Assembly: GCA_019930625.1 (NCBI GenBank)
Contig: CP082844.1
Coordinates: forward strand, 1,302,001 to 1,366,000
DNA from: Nocardia asteroides
Lineage (GTDB): Bacteria; Actinomycetota; Actinomycetes; Mycobacteriales; Mycobacteriaceae
DNA length: 64,000 nucleotides
Direction of reading: 5' to 3'
Part shown: one piece after another, positions 43,090 through 53,203 of the stretch
How the letters are laid out: each line of letters starts with the position of its first letter
How positions within the stretch are numbered: position 1 is the first letter of the stretch
Position numbers and translations under genes: made by a program
The notes under the pieces: generated by a model
What the model saw: the letters and a program-made list of their open reading frames with translations, nothing else
What the model was told of the DNA's origin: nothing
The model's database searches: none

Positions 43090-44346
43090 TCAGCCGGATC
43101 GGGTGCAGTGCGGGATGGTCGCACGCCCGGCGAACCGGTCATCGATCCACGAGTTCGCGCCGGGTATGCCGCTGAGGCCGACCAGGAAGTGTTCGCCGAG
43201 ATAGACCTGGAAATCCACCGGCGTCCCCGCGCCGCACCAGTCCGTGTAGAGCTTCTCCGCACCGGCCAGCGGCACCCATGGGTCGTGCGTGGCGTGATAG
43301 AGGAACACCGGCACCGTCGGCGCGCTCGCTCCCAGCCGGTTGGCGGCCAATATCTCCTGGATCATCGGCAGCTCGGTGGGCGCGGCGGCGTGGGTGAGCG
43401 CCTGCACCGGGATCGGAGCGACGACCCCGGCGAATTCCTCCGCCGACATGCACACGTCCTTGCCGATCTGCGCCAGCCGCCAGCCGTTGTCGTTCATCAG
43501 GTCGAGCATCTCGGGATACTCCCGGGCCAGTCCGAGCGTCGCGGCCAGGAAGACCCCGGAAGCCAAGTTACGGCCGTTCATGGTGGACAGCAGCATGCCG
43601 AAGTCGGCGGGAACACCGCCGAACGCCGCACCCACCAGATTCAGCTCCGGCGCGTATTCGGGGGCCAGCTGCGCGGCCCACCCGCTCGCGATCGCCCCGC
43701 CGGAGTATCCGGTGACCACCGTCGGAGCGTCCGGACGCAGCCCGAGCTCCGGCGTTCCCACCACGGCCCGGATCGAGTCGAGCACCGCGTGCCCGGCCAT
43801 CAGGCCCGCCCCGTATGCCTGTCGCGGGCCCTGGTGGTCCGGCACGAGCACCGCGTACCCCCTGGCCAGCGGGATCTGGGCGGCCCACAACTTGGCCGAC
43901 AACACGGTCCTGAGTTCGTAGGACGGTGCGCACCGATGCCCGAGCGAGTCGATGGCGGCATTGAACGACAGCACCGGGCGCGGCCCCGGCCCGGGCCACG
44001 GTGTCCGCGGCACGAGCAACGTCGCGACCACCGGCACCGGACGCCCCTTGGAATCGGTGGACCGGATCAGCAGTTCGGTCGACTCCAGCGGGAACACGGT
44101 CAGGCCGGTGCCTCCCGGGCGGGACGCGAGAACCGTTCCCGGCGGCAGGCTCTCGAAGTCCGGCGGCGGCGTGTAGAACGGATCACCCAGCGGCGTGGGG
44201 AGGATCCCGGGATATTCGCGGGAAGGCGTGAGGAACTGCTCGATCGGATTCGCCTGCGCCTGCGGACCTACCGCACTCACCGCCAACGCGCCCAGCAGCG
44301 ACATTACGAGCCGGACACACCGCCCGGACAGCACCATTCGCATCAT
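43090..44346 (-). CDS. Secreted lipase (LIP family)
   Basis: 418 residues with a signal peptide (LVMSLLGALAVSAVGPQAQA, cleaved about residue 32). Mature alpha/beta-hydrolase: VTGYSGGAIASGWAAQLAPE contains the nucleophile serine (GYSGG), HATHDPWVPLAGAEKL carries the Asp side, and YLGEHFLVG the catalytic His. Matches the secretory lipase (PF03583-type) family of actinobacteria and fungi. Expected to act on lipids outside the cell. It stands alone; downstream of it runs pitA on the same strand, 90 bp away. Confidence 0.87.
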   Translation of the reverse strand: MMRMVLSGRCVRLVMSLLGALAVSAVGPQAQANPIEQFLTPSREYPGILPTPLGDPFYTPPPDFESLPPGTVLASRPGGTGLTVFPLESTELLIRSTDSKGRPVPVVATLLVPRTPWPGPGPRPVLSFNAAIDSLGHRCAPSYELRTVLSAKLWAAQIPLARGYAVLVPDHQGPRQAYGAGLMAGHAVLDSIRAVVGTPELGLRPDAPTVVTGYSGGAIASGWAAQLAPEYAPELNLVGAAFGGVPADFGMLLSTMNGRNLASGVFLAATLGLAREYPEMLDLMNDNGWRLAQIGKDVCMSAEEFAGVVAPIPVQALTHAAAPTELPMIQEILAANRLGASAPTVPVFLYHATHDPWVPLAGAEKLYTDWCGAGTPVDFQVYLGEHFLVGLSGIPGANSWIDDRFAGRATIPHCTRSG

Positions 44347-44501
44347 CCCACCCGCCCGCCGATTCCTTGTCCGGAAGCACGAACCGGCCGGACCAGAGCA
44401 TTGTGGCGGCCATCCGGAACCTTGCGCTGCCCATACTTACAGCGGCTCGACGCGCCTCGCGCGACCGACACGCTCCTGCTCGGGAGCGTGCGCGCTTCAC
44501 A

Positions 44502-46043
44502 TCACGGCAGCAGCGCGCGAACGGTGTCGATGGTGTCGGCTTCGGCGGGTTCTTTGTCGGGGCGATAGCGCACCACCCGAGCGAAACGCAACGCGACACC
44601 ACCGGGATAGCGTGGGCTGACCTGCACGCCGTCCAGGGCTATTTCGACGATCAGTTTCGGCCACAGATACACGGTGTGCTGATCGCGGGAGCGTTCGTGC
44701 CGTGGGAATTCGGCGGTCTGCCATTGCAGCAGCGCGTCGGTGAGTCCTTTGAACGTCTTGCCCACCATGACCGGCTCGCCGGTGTCCGGGTCGAGAGCAC
44801 CCAGATGCAGGTTCGACAGGTAGCCCGTGCGGCGGCCGTATCCCCATTCCGCGCCGAGCACGATCAGATCGAGGGTGTGCGTGGGCTTGATCTTCTGCCA
44901 GGCCCGGCCGCGCCTGCCCGCCGCGTACGGCGCGGTCAACGACTTGATCATGACGCCTTCGTGACCCGCTGCCAGCGCGCCGTCGAAGTATTCCGCGGCC
45001 GCCTCGGCATCCGGCCGCAGCAGCGCGGGAATGGTGTGCGCGCCGGCCACCTTCGTCAGCGCCGCGCGCCGCTCGGACAGCGGAGCGTCCAGCAGGTCCC
45101 GGCCGTCCAGGTGCAGGCAGTCGAAGAAATACGGATGCAGCAGCAGTTCCCTGGTAGTACTCACCTCGGCGAACCGGCTCATGGTCTCCTGGAACGGGCG
45201 CGGCCGCCCGGAGTCGGTGAGCGCCAGCGTCTCGCCGTCCAGCACGACGCTCGTGCAGTTCAGACCCCCCACCAGCTCGACGAGTTCCGGCACGCTCGCG
45301 GTGATCTCGCGCAGCGTCCTGGTGAACACCCGAATCCGGTCGCCGTCCCGATGCACCTGGATGCGGGCGCCGTCCAGCTTGTGCTCGAGGCTCACCTCGC
45401 CCTCGAACTCGATCAGCGCCTCGTCCAGCGTCGCACCGGGTGCGGCGAGCATGGGCTGGATCGGGCGGCCGACTTCGAGCCGGAACTCCGCGAGCGCGGC
45501 AGCGCCACCGGTCAGCGCCGCGACGGCGGTGACCGGCAACCGGCCCGACAGCATGTACGCCCGGCGCACCAGATCGGGCGGCACGCCGGCGGCGACGGCC
45601 ACGGCTTCGGCGACCACGGCGGTGAGCGCGCCCTGGCGCAGCTCTCCGGTGAGCAGGCGTACCAGGAAGCCCTGCTCCTCCGCGGTGGCCGCGGACCACA
45701 GCGCCGCGAGCAGTTCCTTGCGCCGAGCCGCGGAACCGGCGCCGGAGGTGCCTGCCAGATCGCTCAGCGCGGCGTGCACCGCCGACACCGTCAGCGTCGC
45801 CACCGGGGCCGACGGGATGTCGAGGGTGGTGAGCGTGCGCCAACCCGTGCCGATCCGCCCCTGCGGTAGCTCGCCGGACGCCCAGGCGACCACCGGCGTC
45901 AGCTCCTCGGGAGCGGCCGCCGTCAGCAACCCTGCCAACGTGGCGATTTTCGTCTTGCGTGACCTGGTCGCGCGCACGGTCTCCGAGCCGAGGACGACAT
46001 CCGAGAACAACACCCTGCCGACGGTAGCCGCCGGGTACGACAC
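44502..46043 (-). CDS. ligB: ATP-dependent DNA ligase (LigB-like)
   Basis: About 503-513 residues, comparable with Rv3062. N-terminal alpha-helical domain (1-195), then the adenylation domain with the nucleotide-attaching lysine in EHKLDGARIQVHRDGDR (KxDG) near 220, motif III FFDCLHLDGRDL, motif IV EGVMIKSLTAPY, motif V AWQKIKPTHTLDL, and an OB-fold C-terminus. Seals nicks with ATP, probably in repair or repair-like roles since NAD-dependent LigA does replication. The start is not certain: GTG 46043 or 46013. It is divergent from ramB with a 64-bp gap. Confidence 0.9.
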   Translation of the reverse strand: MSYPAATVGRVLFSDVVLGSETVRATRSRKTKIATLAGLLTAAAPEELTPVVAWASGELPQGRIGTGWRTLTTLDIPSAPVATLTVSAVHAALSDLAGTSGAGSAARRKELLAALWSAATAEEQGFLVRLLTGELRQGALTAVVAEAVAVAAGVPPDLVRRAYMLSGRLPVTAVAALTGGAAALAEFRLEVGRPIQPMLAAPGATLDEALIEFEGEVSLEHKLDGARIQVHRDGDRIRVFTRTLREITASVPELVELVGGLNCTSVVLDGETLALTDSGRPRPFQETMSRFAEVSTTRELLLHPYFFDCLHLDGRDLLDAPLSERRAALTKVAGAHTIPALLRPDAEAAAEYFDGALAAGHEGVMIKSLTAPYAAGRRGRAWQKIKPTHTLDLIVLGAEWGYGRRTGYLSNLHLGALDPDTGEPVMVGKTFKGLTDALLQWQTAEFPRHERSRDQHTVYLWPKLIVEIALDGVQVSPRYPGGVALRFARVVRYRPDKEPAEADTIDTVRALLP

Positions 46044-46107
46044 CGCGCTGGAACCTGCTGCTAATCAGAAATTGGCACGAATGCGAAAGCGTCCATAAGC
46101 TGGACGC

Positions 46108-47514
46108 ATGGCCAAGACCTACGTCGGCGCTCGGCTGCGTCAGCTGCGGACCGAACGCGGGCTGAGCCAAGTCGCGCTGGCCCAGCAGCTGGAGATCTCG
46201 GCGAGTTATCTCAACCAGATCGAGCACGACGTGCGGCCGCTCACCGTCCCGGTGCTGCTGAAAATCAGCGACCTGTTCGGCGTCGACGCCACCTTCTTCT
46301 CCGCGCAGGACGACACCCGGCTCATCGCCGAACTCCAAGAGGTCGTGATGGACCAGGAGCTGGGCATCGAGGCCGACGCCCAGGAGATCGCCGACATGGT
46401 CTCGGCGCACCCGAGCATGGCCCGCGCGCTGGTCAACATGCACAACCGCTACCGCAACACCTCCGCCCAACTGGCCGCGGCCACCGAGGACCGGTTCGCC
46501 GACAGCGCGGGCAGCGGGGCGATCAGCAAGCCGCACGAGGAAGTGCGCGACTACTTCTATCAGCGTCAGAACTACATTCACGAGCTCGATACGGCCGCCG
46601 AAGACCTCACCGCGCGCATCCGTTTCCACGGCGGCGACGTCAACAGCGAGATCGCCAGGATTCTGCGCGCGCACGACGTGCGGATCACCGAGCGCATCGA
46701 CCTCGGCGAAGGTGTGCTGCACCGCTTCGACCCGCAGACCCGCAACCTGGAGATCGCACCGCATCTGTCCGGCGGGCAGCGCACCTTCAAGCTGGCCGCC
46801 GAACTGGCCTACTTCGAGTGCGGCGAGCTGCTGGAGAAGCTGGTCGAGGAGGGCAATTTCGCGTCCGAGGACGCCCGCAAGCTGGCCATGCTCGGGCTGG
46901 CCAACTACTTCGCCGCGGCGACGGTGCTGCCGTACACGCATTTCCACGAGGTCGCCGAGGACTTCCGTTACGACATCGAACGGCTGTCGGCGTTCTTCAC
47001 CCAGAGTTACGAGACCATCTGTCACCGGCTCTCCACGCTGCAACGCCCGTCGCTGCGCGGCGTGCCGTTCTCGTTCGTGCGAGTGGACCGGGCGGGCAAC
47101 ATGTCCAAGCGCCAGTCGGCCACCGGATTCCACTTCTCCGCCAGCGGCGGAACATGCCCGCTGTGGAACGTCTACGAGACCTTCGCCTATCCCGGCAAGA
47201 TCATGACGCAGATCGCGCAGATGCCCGACGGCCGCAAGTACCTGTGGGTGGCCCGGACGGTGGAACGCCGCGCCACCCGCTACGGCCAGCCGAGCAAGAC
47301 CTTCGCCATCGGACTCGGCTGCGAACTGCGGCACGCGGCCCGCGTGATCTACGCCGACGGCATCGATCTCGACGAAGTGCAGCCGACGCCGATCGGTGCC
47401 GGATGCCGAGTCTGCGAACGCGCCAATTGCCCGCAACGCGCCTTCCCGCCGCTGGGCAAGGTGCTCGACATCAGCGAACACCGCAGCTCGGTGTCGCCGT
47501 ACGTGCTGAAGTAG
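46108..47514 (+). CDS. ramB: RamB/ScfR-type regulator of acetate and glyoxylate genes
   Basis: 468 residues. XRE helix-turn-helix at 1-60 (GARLRQLRTERGLSQVALAQ, ISASYLNQIEHDVRPL). An ImmA/IrrE-like helical domain follows (180-280, with AELAYFECGELLEKL), then the DUF2083 C-terminal segment including a Cys-rich part GCRVCERANCPQRAFPPLGK, characteristic of short-chain fatty-acyl regulators. Known relatives repress aceA, and bind acyl-CoA. Here it is 35 kb from aceA, whose promoter holds RamB-like motifs. Downstream is a strong hairpin terminator. Confidence 0.9.
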   Translation: MAKTYVGARLRQLRTERGLSQVALAQQLEISASYLNQIEHDVRPLTVPVLLKISDLFGVDATFFSAQDDTRLIAELQEVVMDQELGIEADAQEIADMVSAHPSMARALVNMHNRYRNTSAQLAAATEDRFADSAGSGAISKPHEEVRDYFYQRQNYIHELDTAAEDLTARIRFHGGDVNSEIARILRAHDVRITERIDLGEGVLHRFDPQTRNLEIAPHLSGGQRTFKLAAELAYFECGELLEKLVEEGNFASEDARKLAMLGLANYFAAATVLPYTHFHEVAEDFRYDIERLSAFFTQSYETICHRLSTLQRPSLRGVPFSFVRVDRAGNMSKRQSATGFHFSASGGTCPLWNVYETFAYPGKIMTQIAQMPDGRKYLWVARTVERRATRYGQPSKTFAIGLGCELRHAARVIYADGIDLDEVQPTPIGAGCRVCERANCPQRAFPPLGKVLDISEHRSSVSPYVLK

Positions 47515-47533
47515 TCGTAACCGATCGTCCTGG

Positions 47534-47576
47534 ACGACGTCCGGCCGGTGTCGCAGCCCGACCGGCCGGACGTCGT
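47534..47576. terminator. Bidirectional terminator, 16-bp perfect stem
   Basis: ACGACGTCCGGCCGGT (47534-47549) and ACCGGCCGGACGTCGT (47561-47576), an 11-nt loop, between the convergent ramB and MFS genes. The hairpin ends two bases before the MFS stop codon. Confidence 0.85.
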
Positions 47577-47577
47577 G

Positions 47578-48804
47578 TCAGGCGGCCTGTGTCCTGCGCG
47601 CGATACGCAGACCGGCCACCGTCATGCCCAGCGCGGCCACGAGCAATCCCGCCAGAATCCAGGCCAGCGCCGCGAAACCGTGCGGTGCGGCGGACGCGGC
47701 GACCAGCGGGCCGATGGTCGCGCCCACGTAGAAGCTGAACATCGCGACCGACATGGCGGCGGCCCGTGATTCGCCGCCCAGCTCGCCCGCGCTCTGCAGC
47801 ACGGCGGGAGCGATGATGCCGAGACCGCCGACCAGAACCGCGAGCAGGACGGCCAGCACGGCCGGATGGGTTCCCTCGAAGGTCGCCAGCACCATCGCCG
47901 TCGCGGCGATCAGTACGCCGAGCACGATCTGACCGTGCTTGGACAGCCGGGCCAGCGGCACCGCGAGCAGGGGAAGCGCGACCATCACCGGCAGCGCGCC
48001 CGCACGCAACGCGAGCAGTTCGCCCGAGCCCCGCACCACTCCGGTCAGTTCCAGGCCGGTGTACACCCCGACCATCACGGCCATGCTCATCGCGCCCGCG
48101 ATCAGCATCGGCAGCAGCGCCCGGATGCGCAGCACCGCCGGAATGGCGGCGTAGCTGTACCGCAGCGGCAGCTCGCGGCCGGTGGGAGCGTCGGCCAGCA
48201 GCACCGAACGCAGGACCAGCGCCAGTAAGGCGAAACCGACGGCGGACGCGAGGAAGACGGTGCGCCAGGGGAAGACGTCCACCATCGCCTGCGACACGAT
48301 CTGCGCGATCACCGTGGCCGCGAGAAACGACGTGGCCACCGACATGGTGGCCACGGCACGGTGCGCTGGATCGATGCGGGTGGCCACATAGGCCATGATC
48401 GCGGGCGGAATCGAGCCGACCACCAGGCCCTGCACGACCCGCAGGCCGACGGCCAGCGGTGCACCGAACGCCAAACCGGTCAATAGGGTGACCACTGCGG
48501 CGACCAGCATTCCGGCCACGAGCACCCGGCGGTGTCCGTAGCGATCCGCCAACGGCCCGAACAATACGAAGCCCCCGGCGTACCCGAAGGCGAACGCGCT
48601 GATGATCCAGGTCATCACCGCGGAGCCGACGCCCCAGTCGGCCCGCATGGCGGCGAAAAGCGGGATCGGGACGTACATCTGGCCGGTGGCCAAGAGGGCG
48701 GCCAGAACGAAGAAGGGCAGGGTGCGCCCCGTGTGGGCCCGTGCGGACGTATCCCGGACGGGCGTCGCGACCGGAGCCGCGGACTGGAAGGTGGGCATTG
48801 CCAT
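47578..48804 (-). CDS. MFS transporter (AraJ/Bcr-like drug-efflux type)
   Basis: About 408 residues with twelve helices. MFS signature after helix 2: GPLADRYGHRRVLVAGML. Second-half repeat lacks a clear substrate motif. The start is ATG 48804 or 48840; MAMPTFQSAAPV is used here. Divergent from a TetR gene through a 16-bp palindrome, an arrangement typical of regulated drug exporters. Substrate unknown. Confidence 0.83.
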   Translation of the reverse strand: MAMPTFQSAAPVATPVRDTSARAHTGRTLPFFVLAALLATGQMYVPIPLFAAMRADWGVGSAVMTWIISAFAFGYAGGFVLFGPLADRYGHRRVLVAGMLVAAVVTLLTGLAFGAPLAVGLRVVQGLVVGSIPPAIMAYVATRIDPAHRAVATMSVATSFLAATVIAQIVSQAMVDVFPWRTVFLASAVGFALLALVLRSVLLADAPTGRELPLRYSYAAIPAVLRIRALLPMLIAGAMSMAVMVGVYTGLELTGVVRGSGELLALRAGALPVMVALPLLAVPLARLSKHGQIVLGVLIAATAMVLATFEGTHPAVLAVLLAVLVGGLGIIAPAVLQSAGELGGESRAAAMSVAMFSFYVGATIGPLVAASAAPHGFAALAWILAGLLVAALGMTVAGLRIARRTQAA

Positions 48805-48838
48805 GGACTCGAAGGTAGGCCCGGCGGGACCCGCTGTC

Positions 48839-48854
48839 AACCAAATAGTTGGTT
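48839..48854. promoter_or_regulatory. Candidate TetR operator between MFS and tetR
   Basis: AACCAAATAGTTGGTT: 6-bp arms AACCAA/TTGGTT with a 4-bp centre, lying between the two divergent starts (48804 and 48879). It is AT-rich amid GC-rich surroundings, and the neighbouring TetR is the natural binder. Confidence 0.5.
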
Positions 48855-48878
48855 TAATGAACTGGTAAAGTGTTCGTC

Positions 48879-49724
48879 ATGACGGCCACGATGAAACGCA
48901 GTGACGCGACCAGGCAGGCCCTGTTGCGCGCCGCCCGCGACGAATTCGCGCAGTACGGGCTGGCCGGGGCGCGAGTCGATCGGATCGCCGAGACGGCCGG
49001 CGTCAACAAGGAGCGCATCTACGGACTGTTCGGCAGCAAGGACAAGCTGTTCGACGTCATCCTGATCGAGACGCTGCGCGAGTTCATCGACGTGGTGAAG
49101 CCCCTGGCCGATACCGAACCCGGCGCGTACGTCGGCAAGCTGTTCGACTACCACCGCGACAATCCGCAGCTGTTGCGGCTGATGCTCTGGGAGGCGCTGC
49201 ATCGCGGCGCCGACGCCCACGACATCGACGGCTGGCGCGCCCGGCACTACGTCCGCAAATCCGACCGCGCCCGAGAGCAGTTCGACATCGACGCCACGAA
49301 CGCGGGGCGCCTGCTGCTGGCGCTGTGTGGCCTGGCCAACTGGTCGCTCGCCGTCCCGCAGACCACCAAGCTGCTGCTGGGTGAGGCCGGTGCGCAGGAC
49401 AAGGACGCCACCCGCGCGTTCCTGATGGACTTCGCCAGGGCGGCGATGCGGCGCGACGCGGCCCCGGACGAGCGGGGAGCACGCCTGCCGGAGGTCGAAC
49501 TGGTCAATGATTTGACCACCGGCGACGGACAGTCCGAGGTGGACCGCGCCGCACGCAGGCTGCGCGACGCCCAGGCCACCGCCGAGGCCGCCCGCGCGGA
49601 CCTCGCCACCGCCCTGCGGGCGGCCCATGCCGCGGGCGCGAGCGCCAATAAGCTCGCCAAGCAGATCTCCGGCACGCTGTCGCGGCCCGTCGTACTCAAA
49701 CTGCTGTCCGATTCAGAGGGCTGA
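48879..49724 (+). CDS. TetR family regulator with a C-terminal helix-turn-helix-like tail
   Basis: 281 residues. N-terminal TetR domain: ATRQALLRAARDEFAQYGLA, then IAETAGVNKERIYGLFGSKDK. The ligand domain follows (70-200). Unusually, a ~70-residue C-terminal extension has a charged helix (AARRLRDAQATAEAARADLA) and then AGASANKLAKQISGTLSRPV followed by VLKLL, a spacing like a second DNA-binding helix-turn-helix. Start ATG 48879 or 48891. Divergent from the MFS gene; convergent with fadE5, 3 bp apart. Confidence 0.82.
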   Translation: MTATMKRSDATRQALLRAARDEFAQYGLAGARVDRIAETAGVNKERIYGLFGSKDKLFDVILIETLREFIDVVKPLADTEPGAYVGKLFDYHRDNPQLLRLMLWEALHRGADAHDIDGWRARHYVRKSDRAREQFDIDATNAGRLLLALCGLANWSLAVPQTTKLLLGEAGAQDKDATRAFLMDFARAAMRRDAAPDERGARLPEVELVNDLTTGDGQSEVDRAARRLRDAQATAEAARADLATALRAAHAAGASANKLAKQISGTLSRPVVLKLLSDSEG

Positions 49725-49727
49725 CCG

Positions 49728-51557
49728 CTAGAACGCCGCCTCGTCCAGGTTCATGATGTCGTTGTCGAGTGACTCGATGATCTCGCGCACCGCGGTCAGG
49801 TTCGGCAGCGCGTTCTTGGCGAAGAAGCTCGCGACAGCGACCTTTCCGGCGTAGAAAGCGCGATCTTTCTCGGGCGCGCCGGCGCCGAGTGCCGAGGCCG
49901 CGATCTCCGCTTGCACCAGCAACCGCCAGCCGATGAGGAGGTCGCCGACTGCGAGCAGGAAGCGCACCGAGCCCGAGCCGACCTTGTACAGCTCGCTCGG
50001 CTCCTCCCGGGCGCCCATGAGGAAGCCGGTGAGGGCGGCCGCCATCGCCTGCACATCCGCCGCGGCGGTGCGCAGCAGTTCGCGTTCGGTCTCGAACCGC
50101 CCGGTCTTCGCGTCCAGGAACGCCGCGATTCGCGCGCTGACGTGGGCGAGCGCGACGCCGCGGTCGCGGGCGATCTTGCGGAAGAAGAAGTCCTGCGCCT
50201 GGATGGCGGTGGTGCCCTCGTAGAGCGAGTCGATCTTCGCGTCGCGGATGTACTGCTCGATCGGGTAGTCCTGGAGATAGCCGGAGCCGCCCAGGGTTTG
50301 CAGCGACTCGGTGAGGTACTGGTAGGCGCGCTCGGAGCCGACACCCTTGACGATCGGCAGCAGCAGATCGTCCACGCGGTGCGCCAGATCGGGGTCCGCG
50401 CCCGAGACCAGTTGCGCCACGTCGTCGTTCTGGTGAGCGGCGGTGTACAGGTACACCGCGCGCAGCCCCTCCGCGTACGCCTTCTGCATGGCCAGCGACC
50501 GCCGCACGTCCGGGTGGCGGATGATGCTCACGCGCGGCGCGGCCTTGTCGGTCATCTGCGTCAGGTCGGCGCCCTGGACCCGCTCCTTGGCGAAGGCCAG
50601 CGCGTTGAGGTAACCGGTCGACAGGGTGCCCGACGATTTGACGCCGACCATCATGCGCGCGTTCTCGATGACCTGGAACATCTGGGCGATGCCATTGTGC
50701 ACCTCGCCGACCAGCCAGCCCTTGGCGGGGATGCCGTGGCCGCCGAAGGTCAGCTCGCAGGTGGGCGAGGATTTCAGGCCCATCTTGTGCTCCACCCCGG
50801 TGACGTACACACCGTTGCGCTCGCCGATTTCCAAGGTCTCGGGGTCGAAGAGGAACTTCGGCACATAGAACAGCGACAGGCCCTTCGTGCCCGGTCCGGC
50901 GCCCTCGGGGCGGGCCAGCACCAGGTGGAAGACGTTCTCGGCGGTGTCGCCGACCTCGGCGCCGGAGATGAAGCGCTTCACGCCCTCGATGTGCCAGGAG
51001 CCGTCCTCCTGACGGATCGCCTTGGCGCGGCCGGCCCCGACGTCGGACCCGGCATCGGGTTCGGTGAGCACCATGGTGCCCTGCCAGCCCTTCTCGAAGC
51101 CGAGTGTGGCCCAGTGCCGCTGCTGCTCGGTGCCGACGTTGTAGAGCACCGACGCCATGACCGGGCCCATGTTGAAGAACGACGCCGACGGATTGGCGCA
51201 GGTGATCATCTCGGCGACCGCCCACACCAGCACCGCGGGCGCGGGCGTGCCGCCCATGCCCTCCGGCATGCCGAGCCTGCTCCAGTCCGCGTCGCGCACG
51301 GCGGTGACGGTCCTACGTAGCGGCTCCGGAACAGCGATCGAGAAGGTGGCCGGATCGTAGACGACCGGATCACGATCGGCCGCCGCGAAGGAGTCCGCCA
51401 CCGGTCCCTCGGCCAGTCGCCGGACCTCGGACAGGATCTCCCGGACGGTGCCGGAGTCCAGGTCGCCGTAGGCGCCCGTATCCAGGAGCTTGTCCAGCTC
51501 GAGCACCTCGAACAGGTTGAACTCGATATCCCTCGGATTCGCCTTGTAGTGGCCCAC
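49728..51557 (-). CDS. fadE5: Acyl-CoA dehydrogenase (FadE5-like)
   Basis: 609 residues, the long type with extra C-terminal domain as in mycobacterial FadE5 (Rv0244c). Opening [20 protein letters not shown] matches that group. FAD/substrate sites: [18 protein letters not shown] near 165, [19 protein letters not shown] near 270, [20 protein letters not shown] near 430 and [12 protein letters not shown] with the catalytic Glu (EGT) near 450. Introduces the trans-2 double bond in acyl-CoA; FadE5 handles a wide range of chain lengths. Strong family call; divergent from the urt operon. Confidence 0.92.
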   Translation of the reverse strand: MGHYKANPRDIEFNLFEVLELDKLLDTGAYGDLDSGTVREILSEVRRLAEGPVADSFAAADRDPVVYDPATFSIAVPEPLRRTVTAVRDADWSRLGMPEGMGGTPAPAVLVWAVAEMITCANPSASFFNMGPVMASVLYNVGTEQQRHWATLGFEKGWQGTMVLTEPDAGSDVGAGRAKAIRQEDGSWHIEGVKRFISGAEVGDTAENVFHLVLARPEGAGPGTKGLSLFYVPKFLFDPETLEIGERNGVYVTGVEHKMGLKSSPTCELTFGGHGIPAKGWLVGEVHNGIAQMFQVIENARMMVGVKSSGTLSTGYLNALAFAKERVQGADLTQMTDKAAPRVSIIRHPDVRRSLAMQKAYAEGLRAVYLYTAAHQNDDVAQLVSGADPDLAHRVDDLLLPIVKGVGSERAYQYLTESLQTLGGSGYLQDYPIEQYIRDAKIDSLYEGTTAIQAQDFFFRKIARDRGVALAHVSARIAAFLDAKTGRFETERELLRTAAADVQAMAAALTGFLMGAREEPSELYKVGSGSVRFLLAVGDLLIGWRLLVQAEIAASALGAGAPEKDRAFYAGKVAVASFFAKNALPNLTAVREIIESLDNDIMNLDEAAF

Positions 51558-51928
51558 CGGGTCCTCCTCGACTCGAGTCCGCGGGCCGCCGCGGATTGGG
51601 ACGGTTCAGGCGTCGTACGAATCGAAGCGTGCCGCATCGCGGCGACGCTACGCAACCGTAGCCACCTCCGCCCCGGCCAGCGGGTTTGCCGGAACCTCAC
51701 AGCGGGGCACCGAACATTGACCGGGAATGTTCACCTCCGCGAAACAGACGAAACGGACTTGTCATCGAGAGATATTCCGGCGCAACAACTTCTGTCTACC
51801 GTTCGCATCACGAATACAGCCGTTGTATACAGCCCCGTCTACAGCCGTGAGCGGGGCGAAGACGGGTGTGTTCGATGCGGCGCCCTGCCGACGCCGCCGC
51901 AACACCTGATGAGGAGAGGGTTCGCCCC
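51558..51928. promoter_or_regulatory. Divergent promoter region of fadE5 and urtA (371 bp, no gene)
   Basis: Contains, toward urtA, a GlnR-box-like TTCAC-CTCCGC-GAAAC (51730-51745), three near-regular copies of TACAGCC (51815-51821, 51828-51834, 51840-51846) and TTGTATACAG (51823-51832), matching the FadR-type operator pattern nGTA-TACn. No convincing gene. Predicted sites, not proven. Confidence 0.5.
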
Positions 51929-53203
51929 ATGCCAGATTCCCGTGCCATCCATCGCTCCGGGCGTGTGGCGAGAGTGATGGCGGTGCCCACCGCGGTCGCG
52001 CTCGCTGCCCTGTTGCTGACCGCCTGCGGCGCCAAGGACGACGCCTCCACCACCGGCTCCGGCGCCGCGTCCTGCGTCGACACGTCGAAGGACACGATCA
52101 AGATCGGTTCGCTGCACTCCCTGTCCGGCACGATGGCCATTTCCGAGGTCACGGTCGCCAACTCGACCAAGCTGGCCGTCGACCAGATCAACGCCGCGGG
52201 CGGCGTGCTCGGCAAGAAGATCGACCTGGTGCTCGAGGACGGCGCCTCGGACCCGAAGACCTTCGCGGAGAAGGCGGAGAAGCTGATCAGTTCCGACTGT
52301 GTCGCCGCCGTGTTCGGCGGCTGGACCTCGTCGAGCCGAAAGGCGATGAAGCCGAAGTTCGAGAGCCTGAACTCGCTGCTCTACTACCCGGTGCAGTACG
52401 AGGGCCTCGAGGACAGCAAGAACATCTTCTACACCGGCGCGACCACCAACCAGCAGATCATCCCGGCGCTGGACTACCTGAAGCAGAAGGGCATCACCTC
52501 CCTCTACCTGGTCGGGAGCGACTATGTCTTCCCGCAGACCGCCAATCGCGAGATCAAGGCGTACGCCGCGGCCAACGGCATCGAGATCAAGGGCGAGGAT
52601 TACACCCCGCTCGGCTCCACCGACTTCTCCACCATCGTGAACAAGGTCCGCAGCGCCAAGGCGGGGGCGGTGTTCAACACCCTCAACGGGGACTCCAACG
52701 TCGCGTTCTTCCGCGAGTACAGCAACGCGGGCCTGAAGGCCGCGGAGATGCCGGTGGTCTCGGTGTCGATCGCCGAGGAGGAGGTCGCGGGCATCGGCGC
52801 GCAGCACATCGCCGGGCAGCTGACCGCGTGGAACTACTACCAGACCGTCGACAGCCCGGTGAACCGGAAGTTCGTCGCCGACTACAAGGCCGCCTTCGGC
52901 GCCGACAAGCCGACCTCGGACCCGATGGAAGCCGCCTACGCGTCGGTCTACCTGTGGAAGAACACCGTCGAGAAGGCCAAGTCGTTCAAGGTGGAGGACA
53001 TCCAGGCCGCCGCCGACGGCGTCAGCTTCGACGCCCCCGAGGGACTGGTCACCATCGACGGTTCCAACCACCACATCACCAAGACCGCCCGCATCGGCGA
53101 GATCCGCCCCGACGGACTCATCTACACCGTGTGGGATTCCGGCAAGGCCGTGACACCGGACCCCTACCTGAAGTCCTACGACTGGGCCGAGGGCCTGAAG
53201 TAG
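51929..53203 (+). CDS. urtA: Urea ABC transporter substrate-binding lipoprotein
   Basis: 424 residues. Lipoprotein signal with LTAC lipobox near residue 33, then the Peripla_BP_5 fold of Urt[50 protein letters not shown] and [19 protein letters not shown], which carry the urea/short-amide pocket. Start ATG 51929 after GAGGAGAGG; the ORF continues upstream without support. Followed by a 308-bp gap holding a long inverted repeat, then urtB. Confidence 0.93.
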   Translation: MPDSRAIHRSGRVARVMAVPTAVALAALLLTACGAKDDASTTGSGAASCVDTSKDTIKIGSLHSLSGTMAISEVTVANSTKLAVDQINAAGGVLGKKIDLVLEDGASDPKTFAEKAEKLISSDCVAAVFGGWTSSSRKAMKPKFESLNSLLYYPVQYEGLEDSKNIFYTGATTNQQIIPALDYLKQKGITSLYLVGSDYVFPQTANREIKAYAAANGIEIKGEDYTPLGSTDFSTIVNKVRSAKAGAVFNTLNGDSNVAFFREYSNAGLKAAEMPVVSVSIAEEEVAGIGAQHIAGQLTAWNYYQTVDSPVNRKFVADYKAAFGADKPTSDPMEAAYASVYLWKNTVEKAKSFKVEDIQAAADGVSFDAPEGLVTIDGSNHHITKTARIGEIRPDGLIYTVWDSGKAVTPDPYLKSYDWAEGLK

